The position numbers were made by a program, and so were the translations under genes. 5,453 bases of DNA from Bacteroidota bacterium (GTDB lineage Bacteria; Bacteroidota; Bacteroidia; Flavobacteriales; Flavobacteriaceae): contig SMXJ01000156.1 of NCBI GenBank assembly GCA_004356305.1, forward strand, positions 1 through 5,453, given 5' to 3'. The notes beneath the pieces were generated by a model. That model had not been told where the DNA came from, did no database searches, and saw nothing but the letters and a program-made list of their open reading frames with translations. Of this stretch, positions 1-5,453 are shown one piece after another; position 1 is the stretch's first letter, and each line of letters starts with the position of its first letter.

Positions 1-142
1 ACTCCTCGTCTTTTTTGGTAGGAAATCCTTTGTCTTCAAATGTTTTGATAGCCTCGTTCCGCAGATCGTGCAGTGGGGAATCATCTTCCAAATAATCTTC
101 GAAAGCAATATATGAAGAGAGTAATTTATCTTTTAAGGTCAT
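1..142 (-). CDS. sufD: SufD, Fe-S cluster assembly scaffold subunit (N-terminal part, cut by window edge)
   Basis: Only the first 47 codons are in the window; the gene runs off the low-coordinate edge. The ATG is at 142-140 and the frame stays open to base 1. The peptide begins MTLKDKLLSS and continues through an SPLHDLRNEAI segment to GFPTKKDEE. This is the pattern of flavobacterial SufD N-termini: a short helix, then a 'GFP(S/T)KK(D/E)EE' motif just before the conserved tryptophan region. SufD pairs with SufB, and two SufC ATPases dock on them to form the cytosolic SufBC2D scaffold. The gene follows sufC in the same direction after 61 bases, a looser spacing than elsewhere in this operon. 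The A-rich stretch before the ATG has no clear Shine-Dalgarno, which is normal in this phylum. The catalytic histidine and the beta-helix core lie outside the window. The call rests on the short N-terminus plus its position after sufB and sufC. Confidence 0.9.
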   Translation of the reverse strand, partial: MTLKDKLLSSYIAFEDYLEDDSPLHDLRNEAIKTFEDKGFPTKKDEE

Positions 143-203
143 TTTTCAAGTTGTGAGTTTTACGTCTTTAGCTGCGATCCAACTGTACATCCAAAGCAAA
201 AAA

Positions 204-956
204 TTAATTCACTAATTCTTCCTTAATCCAGTCGTATCCTCTTTCTTCAAGCTGGTAGGCCAGTTCTTTGGAACCCGATTTTACTATTTTTCCATCCATC
301 ATAACATGGACATAGTCCGGGATTATATAATCCAATAGTCGTTGGTAGTGGGTAATAAGAATAACAGCATTGTCCTTGTTTTTAAATTTATTGACTCCAT
401 TGGCAACAATTTTCATGGCATCGATATCCAGACCTGAGTCGGTTTCGTCCATAATGGCCAACTTGGGATCCATTATTACCATTTGAAATACTTCATTCCG
501 TTTCTTCTCTCCCCCCGAAAAACCTTCGTTCAAAAAGCGTGATAAAAACTTACGATCTATCTCCAATAGGTCTGCCTTTTCTTTGATCAACTTTAGCATT
601 TCTCCAGCCGGCATATCCACAAGGCCTTTAGCTTTACGGGTTTCATTGATGGCCGTTTTAATAAAGTTGGTCACGGTCACCCCAGGGATTTCTACCGGAT
701 ATTGAAACGAAAGAAAAATACCTTTGTGAGCTCTTTCCTCGGGATCCAACTCGGTAATATCTTCTCCGTTGAAAAGCACATCCCCCTTGGTGATTTTAAA
801 TTCATCTTTTCCTGCGATCACAGCCGCTAACGTACTTTTACCCGAACCATTAGGGCCCATAATAGCGTGTACTTCACCCGATTTCACATCCAGGTCGATC
901 CCTTTTAATATATCTTTATCATCTACACTCGCATGCAGGTCTTTGACTTGTAGCAT
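204..956 (-). CDS. sufC: SufC, ABC-type ATPase of the SufBC2D Fe-S assembly complex
   Basis: A complete 250-residue protein, the usual length for SufC. It is the cytosolic ATPase that drives conformational change in the SufB-SufD scaffold during Fe-S cluster formation; it is not a membrane transporter. Visible motifs, numbered from the ATG at 956: Walker A GPNGSGKS (34-41), Q-loop Gln85 in SFQYP, signature FSGGEKKR (146-153), Walker B LAIMDE ending in the catalytic Glu171, D-loop SGLD (174-177) and H-loop His203 in THYQR. The signature SGGEKKR and the MDETDSGLDIDA block are characteristic of SufC rather than of transport ATPases. The frame can be extended 7 codons upstream to a TTG, but that would overlap the preceding lipoprotein gene by 20 bases. 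The ATG gives MLQVKDLHAS, which matches the family start. The ATG lies one base after the TAA of the lipoprotein gene, which suggests translational coupling. SufD follows 61 bases downstream. Confidence 0.97.
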   Translation of the reverse strand: MLQVKDLHASVDDKDILKGIDLDVKSGEVHAIMGPNGSGKSTLAAVIAGKDEFKITKGDVLFNGEDITELDPEERAHKGIFLSFQYPVEIPGVTVTNFIKTAINETRKAKGLVDMPAGEMLKLIKEKADLLEIDRKFLSRFLNEGFSGGEKKRNEVFQMVIMDPKLAIMDETDSGLDIDAMKIVANGVNKFKNKDNAVILITHYQRLLDYIIPDYVHVMMDGKIVKSGSKELAYQLEERGYDWIKEELVN

Positions 957-957
957 A

Positions 958-1386
958 TTAATTATTGGTTTCTTCAATTTTTATATCGGCTTCAGCGGGT
1001 TTATCGCTAACCGCAATAATTTCTTTGATCGTGATCACTTCTTCCCAGCCTTCTCCTGCAGCAACAAGATTAGGATTTTTACTTACTACCCCTTTAACCA
1101 CAACGGCGACCATATCAAAATCTTCGTTTTTTACTGGAGCTACTTGATCGGCAAGTTCTCTGGCTTTTTCATCCAGGGTCACGCCATAAATGAAATTACG
1201 GCCCTTCAATACTGCTGCATCTTCCACATAAATAAATTCTCCCTGATATATAGGATAGCTCTCGGTTTGCTCTGTAAGTTTTGGGTCATTTTCCAGAGTT
1301 TCGGTTTTTTCTTCGGTGTTTTTACACGAAAGAATTACTACTGAAATCGAAACTGCTAAAAGTAACAGTGTTTTTTTCATTTTCAT
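958..1386 (-). CDS. Small lipoprotein encoded inside the SUF operon, possible NlpE-like OB domain
   Basis: A 142-residue protein lying between sufB (20 bases upstream) and sufC (one base downstream). The N-terminus has lysines at 2, 4 and 5, a hydrophobic stretch (6-19) and the lipobox ILSC with Cys21, so a lipid-anchored envelope protein is predicted. An acidic, Glu/Thr-rich linker follows (22-45). One compact domain comes next (about 48-128), with alternating hydrophobic strands: GEFIYVEDAAVLKG at 49-62, MVAVVVKGVV at 92-101, then GWEEVITIKEIIAV. The 'G.F.Y..DAA.L..' opening and the strand order recall the C-terminal OB-fold of NlpE-type lipoproteins. That is resemblance from memory, and I could not test it. 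Nothing in it looks like a known SUF component: the mature protein has no cysteine apart from the lipidated one, and no metal motif. A second ATG two codons on (1380) is an equally possible start and leaves the lipobox intact. The function is unknown; co-transcription with suf genes is inferred from spacing. Confidence 0.88.
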   Translation of the reverse strand: MKMKKTLLLLAVSISVVILSCKNTEEKTETLENDPKLTEQTESYPIYQGEFIYVEDAAVLKGRNFIYGVTLDEKARELADQVAPVKNEDFDMVAVVVKGVVSKNPNLVAAGEGWEEVITIKEIIAVSDKPAEADIKIEETNN

Positions 1387-1406
1387 ACTAAATCGGTTAT
1401 TTTAAT

Positions 1407-2855
1407 TTATCCCACGGAGCCTTCAAGGCTAATTTCCAATAATTTTTGAGCCTCCACAGCAAACTCCATAGGAAGCTGGTTCAATACTTCTTTACTGAAA
1501 CCATTCACGATAAGTGCGATGGCCTTTTCGGTATCGATACCACGTTGATTGCAATAAAAAATTTGGTCTTCTCCAATTTTACTGGTGGTGGCTTCGTGTT
1601 CTATTAGAGCCGTTTTATTTTTGACCTCAATATATGGGAAGGTATGGGCACCACAATTGTTTCCCATCAACAAAGAATCACATTGTGAAAAATTACGGGC
1701 ATTGTCTGCCCGAGGGCCTATTTTCACCAATCCACGGTAACTATTTTGGGATTGCCCGGCAGCAATTCCTTTCGATATTATAGTGCTTTTGGTATTCTTA
1801 CCCAGGTGGATCATTTTGGTCCCCGTGTCTGCCTGCTGGAAATTGTTTGTCACAGCGATCGAATAGAACTCCCCAATGGAGTTGTCACCTTTTAATATAC
1901 AACTTGGATATTTCCAGGTGATAGCACTACCGGTCTCAACTTGTGTCCATGATATTTTAGCATTTTTATGGCATATACCACGTTTGGTCACAAAATTAAA
2001 GACACCCCCTTTTCCTTCTTTATTACCGGGATACCAGTTTTGAATGGTGGAGTATTTTATCTCGGCATCGTCCAGTGCAATTAGTTCTACAACGGCTGCA
2101 TGCAATTGGTTTTCATCACGAGAAGGAGCAGTACAGCCTTCCAAATAGCTAACAAAACTTCCCTCGTCTGCTATCACCAAAGTACGTTCAAACTGACCGG
2201 TGCCGGCTTCATTGATCCTAAAATATGTGGAAAGCTCCATTGGGCAACGAACGCCTTTTGGGATATAACAGAAAGATCCATCACTAAATACAGCACTGTT
2301 CAACGCAGCGTAAAAATTATCTTTTTGAGGAACGACAGAACCGATGTATTTCTTTACCAGCTCAGGGTGTTCTTTGATCGCTTCGGAAATGGGACAAAAA
2401 ATAATCCCTTTTTTAGCCAGTGATTCTTTGAAAGTCGTCGCTACCGAAACAGAATCTATCACGATATCTACAGCCACTCCGGCAAGTTTCTTTTGTTCTT
2501 CCAGCGAAATCCCCAATTTATTGAAGGTCTCTAAAAGCTCTGGATCTACGTCGTCAATACTATCATATTTAGCCTTTTTCGAAGGGGCAGAGTAATACGA
2601 TATGTTTTGAAAATCGGGCTTTTTATAGGTTACATTGGCCCATTCGGGTTCAACCATTTGTTGCCAGCCTCGAAACGCTTCCAAACGCCATTCTGTCATC
2701 CATTCTGGTTCTTCCTTCTTTCGGGAGATGGCACGTACTACATCTTCATCCAAACCTACAGGAAAGGTTTCAGATTCTATATCTGTATAGAAGCCGTACT
2801 CGTATTCTTTGGTTTCGAGTTCCTTCTTTAAATCGTCTTCTGTGAATTTTCCCAT
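1407..2855 (-). CDS. sufB: SufB, core scaffold subunit of the SufBC2D Fe-S assembly complex
   Basis: A complete 482-residue protein and a close match to flavobacterial SufB. It receives sulfur from the SufS/SufE pathway and, with SufD and SufC, builds nascent Fe-S clusters in the cytosol. Landmarks: N-terminal helical region with EWMTEWRLEAF (51-61); YFRINEAGTGQFERTL (211-226); EGCTAPSRDENQLHAAVVEL with Cys241; SWTQVETGSA (302-311); NFSQCDSLLMGNNCGAHTFP with Cys392 and Cys401; IEHEATTSKIGEDQ with His420 and Glu421; and the C-terminal LLEISLEGSVG. Aligned on the shared C-terminus, Cys241, Cys392 and Glu421 correspond to E. coli SufB Cys254, Cys405 and Glu434, so the sulfur-transfer and cluster-site residues are kept. 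The start chosen is the ATG at 2855 (MGKFTEDDLKKELETKEYEY), preceded by an AAAAAGGAAA ribosome-binding-like stretch. The frame also runs back 6 codons to a TTG, which would give an atypical lysine-rich extension. It follows the A-type carrier gene by 21 bases. Confidence 0.98.
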   Translation of the reverse strand: MGKFTEDDLKKELETKEYEYGFYTDIESETFPVGLDEDVVRAISRKKEEPEWMTEWRLEAFRGWQQMVEPEWANVTYKKPDFQNISYYSAPSKKAKYDSIDDVDPELLETFNKLGISLEEQKKLAGVAVDIVIDSVSVATTFKESLAKKGIIFCPISEAIKEHPELVKKYIGSVVPQKDNFYAALNSAVFSDGSFCYIPKGVRCPMELSTYFRINEAGTGQFERTLVIADEGSFVSYLEGCTAPSRDENQLHAAVVELIALDDAEIKYSTIQNWYPGNKEGKGGVFNFVTKRGICHKNAKISWTQVETGSAITWKYPSCILKGDNSIGEFYSIAVTNNFQQADTGTKMIHLGKNTKSTIISKGIAAGQSQNSYRGLVKIGPRADNARNFSQCDSLLMGNNCGAHTFPYIEVKNKTALIEHEATTSKIGEDQIFYCNQRGIDTEKAIALIVNGFSKEVLNQLPMEFAVEAQKLLEISLEGSVG

Positions 2856-2876
2856 TTTCCTTTTTTTCAGCAATTA

Positions 2877-3206
2877 TTAAAGCGAAAAACTTTCTCCGCA
2901 GCCACAGGTCCTGTTCGCGTTGGGGTTATTGAATACAAATCCTTTTCCATTAAGACCACCACTGAATTCGAGAGTTGTTCCAACCAGATATAAAAAGCTC
3001 TTTTTATCAACGATGATTTTAACCAAATTGTCCTCAAACAACTTGTCATTTTCATCATGTGTATGGTCAAAATTTAGTTCATAGGATAAACCGGAACAAC
3101 CACCACTCTTCACACCTACACGAACATAGTCATGCTCAATGTTAAATCCCTCTTCCGTCATTAATTGAGAAATCTTTGTTTTTGCAGTATCACTAACCTT
3201 TATCAT
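2877..3206 (-). CDS. sufA: A-type Fe-S carrier protein (SufA/IscA/HesB family)
   Basis: A complete 109-residue protein of typical family length. It has the three invariant cysteines: Cys37 in the SGGCSGLSYEL block and Cys101 and Cys103 in the C-terminal TCGCGESF motif. A-type carriers accept Fe-S clusters (or iron) from a scaffold and pass them to target apoproteins in the cytosol. This is the first gene of the SUF operon, 21 bases ahead of sufB in the same direction, so it most likely works with SufBC2D. SufA, IscA and ErpA are hard to separate by sequence alone; the symbol sufA is given from the operon context. The ATG at 3206 yields MIKVSDTAKTKISQLM, the usual N-terminal strand and helix. 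A candidate promoter lies about 30 bases upstream. A minus-strand open frame inside this gene (2867-3070) is only a shadow. Confidence 0.95.
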   Translation of the reverse strand: MIKVSDTAKTKISQLMTEEGFNIEHDYVRVGVKSGGCSGLSYELNFDHTHDENDKLFEDNLVKIIVDKKSFLYLVGTTLEFSGGLNGKGFVFNNPNANRTCGCGESFSL

Positions 3207-3216
3207 TTATATAGAT

Positions 3217-3229
3217 TTATTCTAAATAA
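3217..3229. promoter_or_regulatory. Short perfect palindrome in the sufA leader, possible operator
   Basis: TTATT-CTA-AATAA is a perfect 5-bp inverted repeat with a 3-base centre. It sits between the candidate -7 box and the sufA start codon, around the expected transcription start. A repressor bound there would block initiation, and SUF operons are commonly iron- or oxidative-stress-controlled. The sequence is all A/T in its arms, however, and could occur by chance in this AT-rich leader. No regulator gene is in the window. Confidence 0.2.
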
Positions 3230-3234
3230 GACTA

Positions 3235-3265
3235 CAAATATACTGAAAATAGGTCTTTAAACCAT
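3235..3265 (-). promoter_or_regulatory. Candidate sigma-A promoter of the SUF operon (Bacteroidota type)
   Basis: Read on the minus strand, TATATTTG at 3242-3235 matches the Bacteroidota -7 consensus TAnnTTTG exactly. It lies 28 bases before the sufA ATG, leaving a short 5' leader of about 20 bases. The -33 element is poor: the best spacing (19 bases) falls on ATGG at 3265-3262 rather than TTTG, so the promoter may be weak or activator-dependent. A second, less convincing pair lies further up: CTTG at 3320-3317, 18 bases, then TATCATTG at 3298-3291. This is a consensus match only. Confidence 0.5.
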
Positions 3266-3338
3266 GTTCGAAGACAATTTTAAGCTTATACAATGATAGA
3301 TTTATGTAATAATTAACAAGCCGGGAAAATGAAAAGTT

Positions 3339-3367
3339 ACCTCAAAAAAATTTTTAACTCATGTTAA
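3339..3367 (-). terminator. Weak AT-rich hairpin plus T-run, possible terminator before the SUF operon
   Basis: On the minus strand TTAAC-ATGA-GTTAA (3367-3354) can form a 5-bp stem with a 4-base loop. It is followed by AAAAATTTTTTT. It overlaps the stop codon of the peroxidase remnant, where a terminator for that former gene would be expected. The stem has only one G-C pair, so terminating strength is doubtful and read-through into the SUF operon cannot be excluded. Confidence 0.25.
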
Positions 3368-3570
3368 TTCCGGAAATCGGGGTTATTGACAAAGGCAGGG
3401 TCCGAAAGTGAGAGTAGAAACGCTTTGAGGTCCGCTTTATCTTCTTCGGATAGGTGTACATCACCTTCCCCTACTTTTTTCATCAAAGGGTCGATGGTTA
3501 CTGAATGAACAGACCCACACGGTAGTGATCGCTCACTACATTCAAAGTTGGGAAAACAACCACCATAGGC
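3364..3570 (-). pseudogene. Decayed C-terminal remnant of a MauG/cytochrome c peroxidase-type di-heme protein
   Basis: About 69 codons of family-like sequence remain. The long last part (3507-3367) reads HSVTIDPLMKK, then HLSEEDKADLKAFLLSLSDP, then AFVNNPDFRN and a TAA at 3366-3364. This is the standard C-terminal tail of MauG-like cytochrome c peroxidases ('TIDPLM...L...EK.DL.AFL..L.DP.F..NP'). Just upstream another frame reads PTLNVVSDHYRVGL (3551-3510), matching the preceding family block 'TL..V..HY..G'. The two blocks join if one base is restored near 3508-3509. Further up, a third stretch in the original frame reads AYGGCF (3570-3553), where the family normally has 'MHDGRF'. It joins if one of the three bases 3550-3552 is removed. 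So two opposite frameshifts and changes at usually conserved positions are visible. Homology stops at 3570, directly next to the stop codon of the propeller gene. No heme-binding CxxCH motif is left. No function is expected. Confidence 0.8.
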
Positions 3571-4971
3571 TTATTTTAATTTTACGATCAAAAGATCTTT
3601 TATCCCTTGAAAACGTGGAATGTCTTTATCGTTGCTTTCCGTATTTCCAACTAGTAAGACTGCGGAATTATCGTGCCCAAGAACAGCGTCTTCACCAAAA
3701 TCAAAGTTCGAACCCCCTATGGTTTTTTCGAATACAAGCACACCATTGGCATCCATAATGACCACCCATGCATCATTTTCTCCATTATTGGAAGAAACGT
3801 CTCCGTCAGTGCTTCGGGTAGCTCCGGCAATCAGATAATTACCATCGGTGATGGGCACAATACTTCGGGCCGAATCGAATTGACTTCCGCCAAAGGATCT
3901 GTTCCAAATGATACCACCGTTTCCATTGAACTTAACCGCCCAAAGATCGGCGTTGCCTATAGGATTTGTTACATCCTGGTCTGTACTTCGTGAATCTCCA
4001 ACGATGATAAAATTACCATCAGCAGTTGCCGTAGCGGCATACCCATTGTCAATTTCGGATCCTCCATAGGATTTGGTCCAAAGCTTAGTTCCAAAGGCAT
4101 TTACTTTAACCACCCAATAGTCATAACTTCCTTTACTATCGGTAACGTCGAGGTCTTCACTTTCAGAAGCACCAATAAGTAAAAATCCACCATCACTGGT
4201 TTCTAAGGCAGAATAACTTATATCACTTTCTGTTCCACCAAAATAGCGTCGCCATATATATTCACCACTGGCATCCATTTTAATAGCCCAATACTCCCCA
4301 ACTCCATGACGATTTCCAGCACCACGACCATCATTTCCAGCTCCCCCACTAGCAGTAACGTCCAAAAAACCAGTTACAAAATAGCCACCATCTTTGGTTT
4401 GAAAAACATCAAATGCCTGGTCGCTTCCCGAGAAACCAAATGTCTTGTCCCAGACTTTGTTACCATTGGCATTTAATTTCAAGATCCAATAGTCGTGGAA
4501 GCCTGCATTACCGGAAACATCTCCATCGTTACTACGGCTATAACCTGAAACGATATAGCCCCCATCACTGGTTTTGGAAATATTCGTCGCCACATCATCG
4601 TTGGAACCTCCAAAAGTTCTGTTCCAAATGAGCTCTCCGGTTTCAGAAATTTTTAAGATCCAATAGTCACTATCGGTAGTGGTTTTGTCGATAATATCTC
4701 CATCAATACTATTTGTAGTTCCCACTACAACATAAGCATTGTCGTCTGATTTGACGATAGCAACCGCTTGATCGATATTACTTCCACCGAAAGTTTTAAC
4801 CCAGTCTATTTCGCCTTGAAAACCAACGGGGTTACCATCGTCTATGGGATCAGGTGGATTTACGGTGTCATCCGTTACCGGAGAATTACCTTTACTACAA
4901 GAAATAAGAACAATGCAACTTATTAGTAAAAGGTTCAAAAAGATGATTATATTTTTCTTCTTTAATAACAT
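3571..4971 (-). CDS. Repeat lipoprotein, probable seven-bladed beta-propeller
   Basis: A complete 466-residue protein. The N-terminus has lysines at 4-6, a hydrophobic segment (7-24) and a lipobox VLISC with Cys25; LLISC with Cys19 is a second possibility. A Pro/Asp-rich linker (28-55) follows. The rest is seven tandem repeats beginning at Trp57, 116, 174, 240, 298, 356 and Phe414. Each has the pattern 'W.+.FGGS..D.A......DGGY...G.S.S.DGDV...G..DYW..K....G', and the spacing is 58-59 residues except for one of 66. Seven such units suggest a seven-bladed beta-propeller; proteins of this repeat type are common and mostly uncharacterised in Bacteroidota. The protein is predicted to be an envelope or cell-surface lipoprotein; no clear surface-export signal (Lys-Asp/Glu run) follows Cys25. 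The gene starts 8 bases after the T9SS-protein gene, so the two are probably co-transcribed. Its stop codon directly abuts a peroxidase remnant. Substrate or partner is unknown; adhesion or protein binding is a guess. Confidence 0.9.
   Translation of the reverse strand: MLLKKKNIIIFLNLLLISCIVLISCSKGNSPVTDDTVNPPDPIDDGNPVGFQGEIDWVKTFGGSNIDQAVAIVKSDDNAYVVVGTTNSIDGDIIDKTTTDSDYWILKISETGELIWNRTFGGSNDDVATNISKTSDGGYIVSGYSRSNDGDVSGNAGFHDYWILKLNANGNKVWDKTFGFSGSDQAFDVFQTKDGGYFVTGFLDVTASGGAGNDGRGAGNRHGVGEYWAIKMDASGEYIWRRYFGGTESDISYSALETSDGGFLLIGASESEDLDVTDSKGSYDYWVVKVNAFGTKLWTKSYGGSEIDNGYAATATADGNFIIVGDSRSTDQDVTNPIGNADLWAVKFNGNGGIIWNRSFGGSQFDSARSIVPITDGNYLIAGATRSTDGDVSSNNGENDAWVVIMDANGVLVFEKTIGGSNFDFGEDAVLGHDNSAVLLVGNTESNDKDIPRFQGIKDLLIVKLK
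3574..4803 (-). repeat. Seven tandem ~174-base coding repeats (propeller blades)
   Basis: Protein-level repeats within the lipoprotein above, at residues 57-115, 116-173, 174-239, 240-297, 298-355, 356-413 and 414-466. Blades 2, 5 and 6 are closest to the consensus. Blade 3 is 8 residues longer and carries a Gly-rich insert (residues about 207-226, bases 4294-4353). Blade 7 is the most divergent: its first Trp is Phe and it lacks the DYW motif. An acidic 'S.D.D' motif is present in six blades and missing in blade 3. The DNA copies differ clearly, so this is an old amplification, not a recent one. Confidence 0.85.
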
Positions 4972-4979
4972 TCAAAAAT

Positions 4980-5453
4980 TTAATTCACGATCAACTTTTT
5001 TGTAGTAATATTATTAATTTTAACAAGATACAGGCCAGAATTTAGATTTGAAATATCTAAGGTTTCAGAAAAGTTATTTGAGAACGTTTTGTTCACAATT
5101 GCTTGTCCCAAAACGTTATATATTTCCACATGTGAAATCGCTTCGTCCTTAGACGAAATTGTTAATTGAGTCTTTGCAGGGTTAGGATACATGGCGAAGT
5201 CGCCTTGTGCCACATCCTCAATACCCAAAATAGGATTATGCACCAAAAAGAATCCTTCATCACCACTTATTACAATATTACCGCTGGCAAAGAAAGGGTA
5301 GACATTCCAAGAACCTCCAAAACCTACCGAGTTAGTACCAGGGATCGTATCGAAAAAACCAACTTCCGAAATATTTTGATTGTCGATATCACTAATGTCT
5401 AAGGCTCTCAAGCCCGCAGTGTAATTTGCCATATAAAAGATATTTCCAACAAC
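4980..5453 (-). CDS. T9SS-secreted surface protein, choice-of-anchor B / LVIVD-type (C-terminal part)
   Basis: The last 157 codons of a gene whose start lies beyond the high-coordinate edge; the frame is open to base 5453, so the Met at 5432 is internal. The visible N-terminal half reads YMANYTAGLRALDISDID, then ISEVGFFDT, then GSWNVYPFFASGNIVISGDEG, with FFLV at the end. This 'Y..NY.AGLR.LDIS' and 'G.W..YPFF.SG....SD..G' pattern is typical of the last LVIVD repeats of choice-of-anchor B family proteins. The final ~70 residues (bases about 5195-4983) form a type IX secretion sorting domain: FAMYPNPAKTQLTIS, VEIYNVLGQ, LDISNLNSGLYLVKI, ending KKLIVN. The protein should cross the outer membrane by T9SS and be released or attached at the surface after the tail is cleaved. 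The next gene, the propeller lipoprotein, starts 8 bases downstream. The function of the family is not established. Confidence 0.92.
   Translation of the reverse strand, partial: VVGNIFYMANYTAGLRALDISDIDNQNISEVGFFDTIPGTNSVGFGGSWNVYPFFASGNIVISGDEGFFLVHNPILGIEDVAQGDFAMYPNPAKTQLTISSKDEAISHVEIYNVLGQAIVNKTFSNNFSETLDISNLNSGLYLVKINNITTKKLIVN

Noticed and set aside
146..190. Fifteen-codon minus-strand frame (14 residues) in the sufC-sufD gap
   Set aside because: Too short, with no ribosome-binding-like sequence or recognisable leader-peptide feature such as runs of regulatory codons.
957..977. TTG start giving SufC seven extra residues
   Set aside because: It would overlap the lipoprotein gene by 20 bases, and the ATG at 956 gives the family-typical N-terminus. 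For the same reason the TTG at 2873 of sufB was rejected in favour of the ATG at 2855.
769..1344. A 191-codon open frame on the plus strand across sufC and the lipoprotein gene
   Set aside because: It lies antisense to two well-supported genes, has no recognisable motif, and its low-complexity Phe/Ile-rich sequence is what the reverse of these genes would give. The same holds for the other plus-strand frames in the window.
2867..3070. A 67-codon minus-strand frame overlapping the A-type carrier gene
   Set aside because: It is a different reading frame of a gene whose own frame has all three invariant cysteines; the translation has no family features.
3211..3305. Ten-base direct repeat ATAGATTTAT at 3211-3220 and 3296-3305
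   Set aside because: In such an AT-rich stretch one 10-base match is expected nearly by chance, and the flanks do not extend the similarity.
3522..3539. Perfect 7-bp inverted repeat GTAGTGA-TCGC-TCACTAC downstream of the propeller gene
   Set aside because: No T-run follows on the minus strand, and the sequence is explained as codons of the peroxidase remnant (VVSDHY block), so a terminator or operator is not supported.

Overview
The window comes from a member of the Bacteroidota, most likely a marine Flavobacteriaceae. Three signs point there: a type IX secretion (T9SS) C-terminal sorting domain, Bacteroidota-style lipoproteins, and SUF proteins with the sequence character of flavobacterial homologues. 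The DNA is AT-rich and the likely promoter carries the TAnnTTTG -7 box typical of the group. Every gene I can support lies on the minus strand, so transcription runs from high to low coordinates.

Upstream part (5453 down to 3571): this holds the 3' end of a gene for a T9SS-secreted surface protein (LVIVD / choice-of-anchor B type). Eight bases later comes an intact gene for a lipoprotein made of seven ~58-residue repeats, probably a seven-bladed beta-propeller. Both products should end up on the cell surface or in the envelope.

Middle part (3570 down to 3207): there is no intact gene here. The stop codon of the propeller gene abuts a decayed C-terminal remnant of a MauG/cytochrome c peroxidase-type di-heme protein (3364-3570). 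The remnant has two small frameshifts and has lost the rest of the gene. It is followed by an AT-rich leader with a candidate promoter for the next operon.

Downstream part (3206 down to 1): this is the SUF iron-sulfur cluster assembly operon, in the order A-type carrier (sufA/iscA-like), sufB, a small lipoprotein gene, sufC, and the start of sufD, which is cut by the window edge. SufB, SufC and SufD form the SufBC2D scaffold-ATPase on which Fe-S clusters are built. The A-type protein passes clusters to target enzymes. The unusual member is the lipoprotein gene, which sits between sufB and sufC with a single base between its stop and the sufC start.

I found no clearly new multi-gene system. 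The points most worth following up are the lipoprotein embedded in the SUF operon, the peroxidase remnant with its sharp junction to the propeller gene, and the regular acidic motif in the propeller repeats. There are no tRNA or rRNA genes, CRISPR arrays or insertion sequences that I can see.
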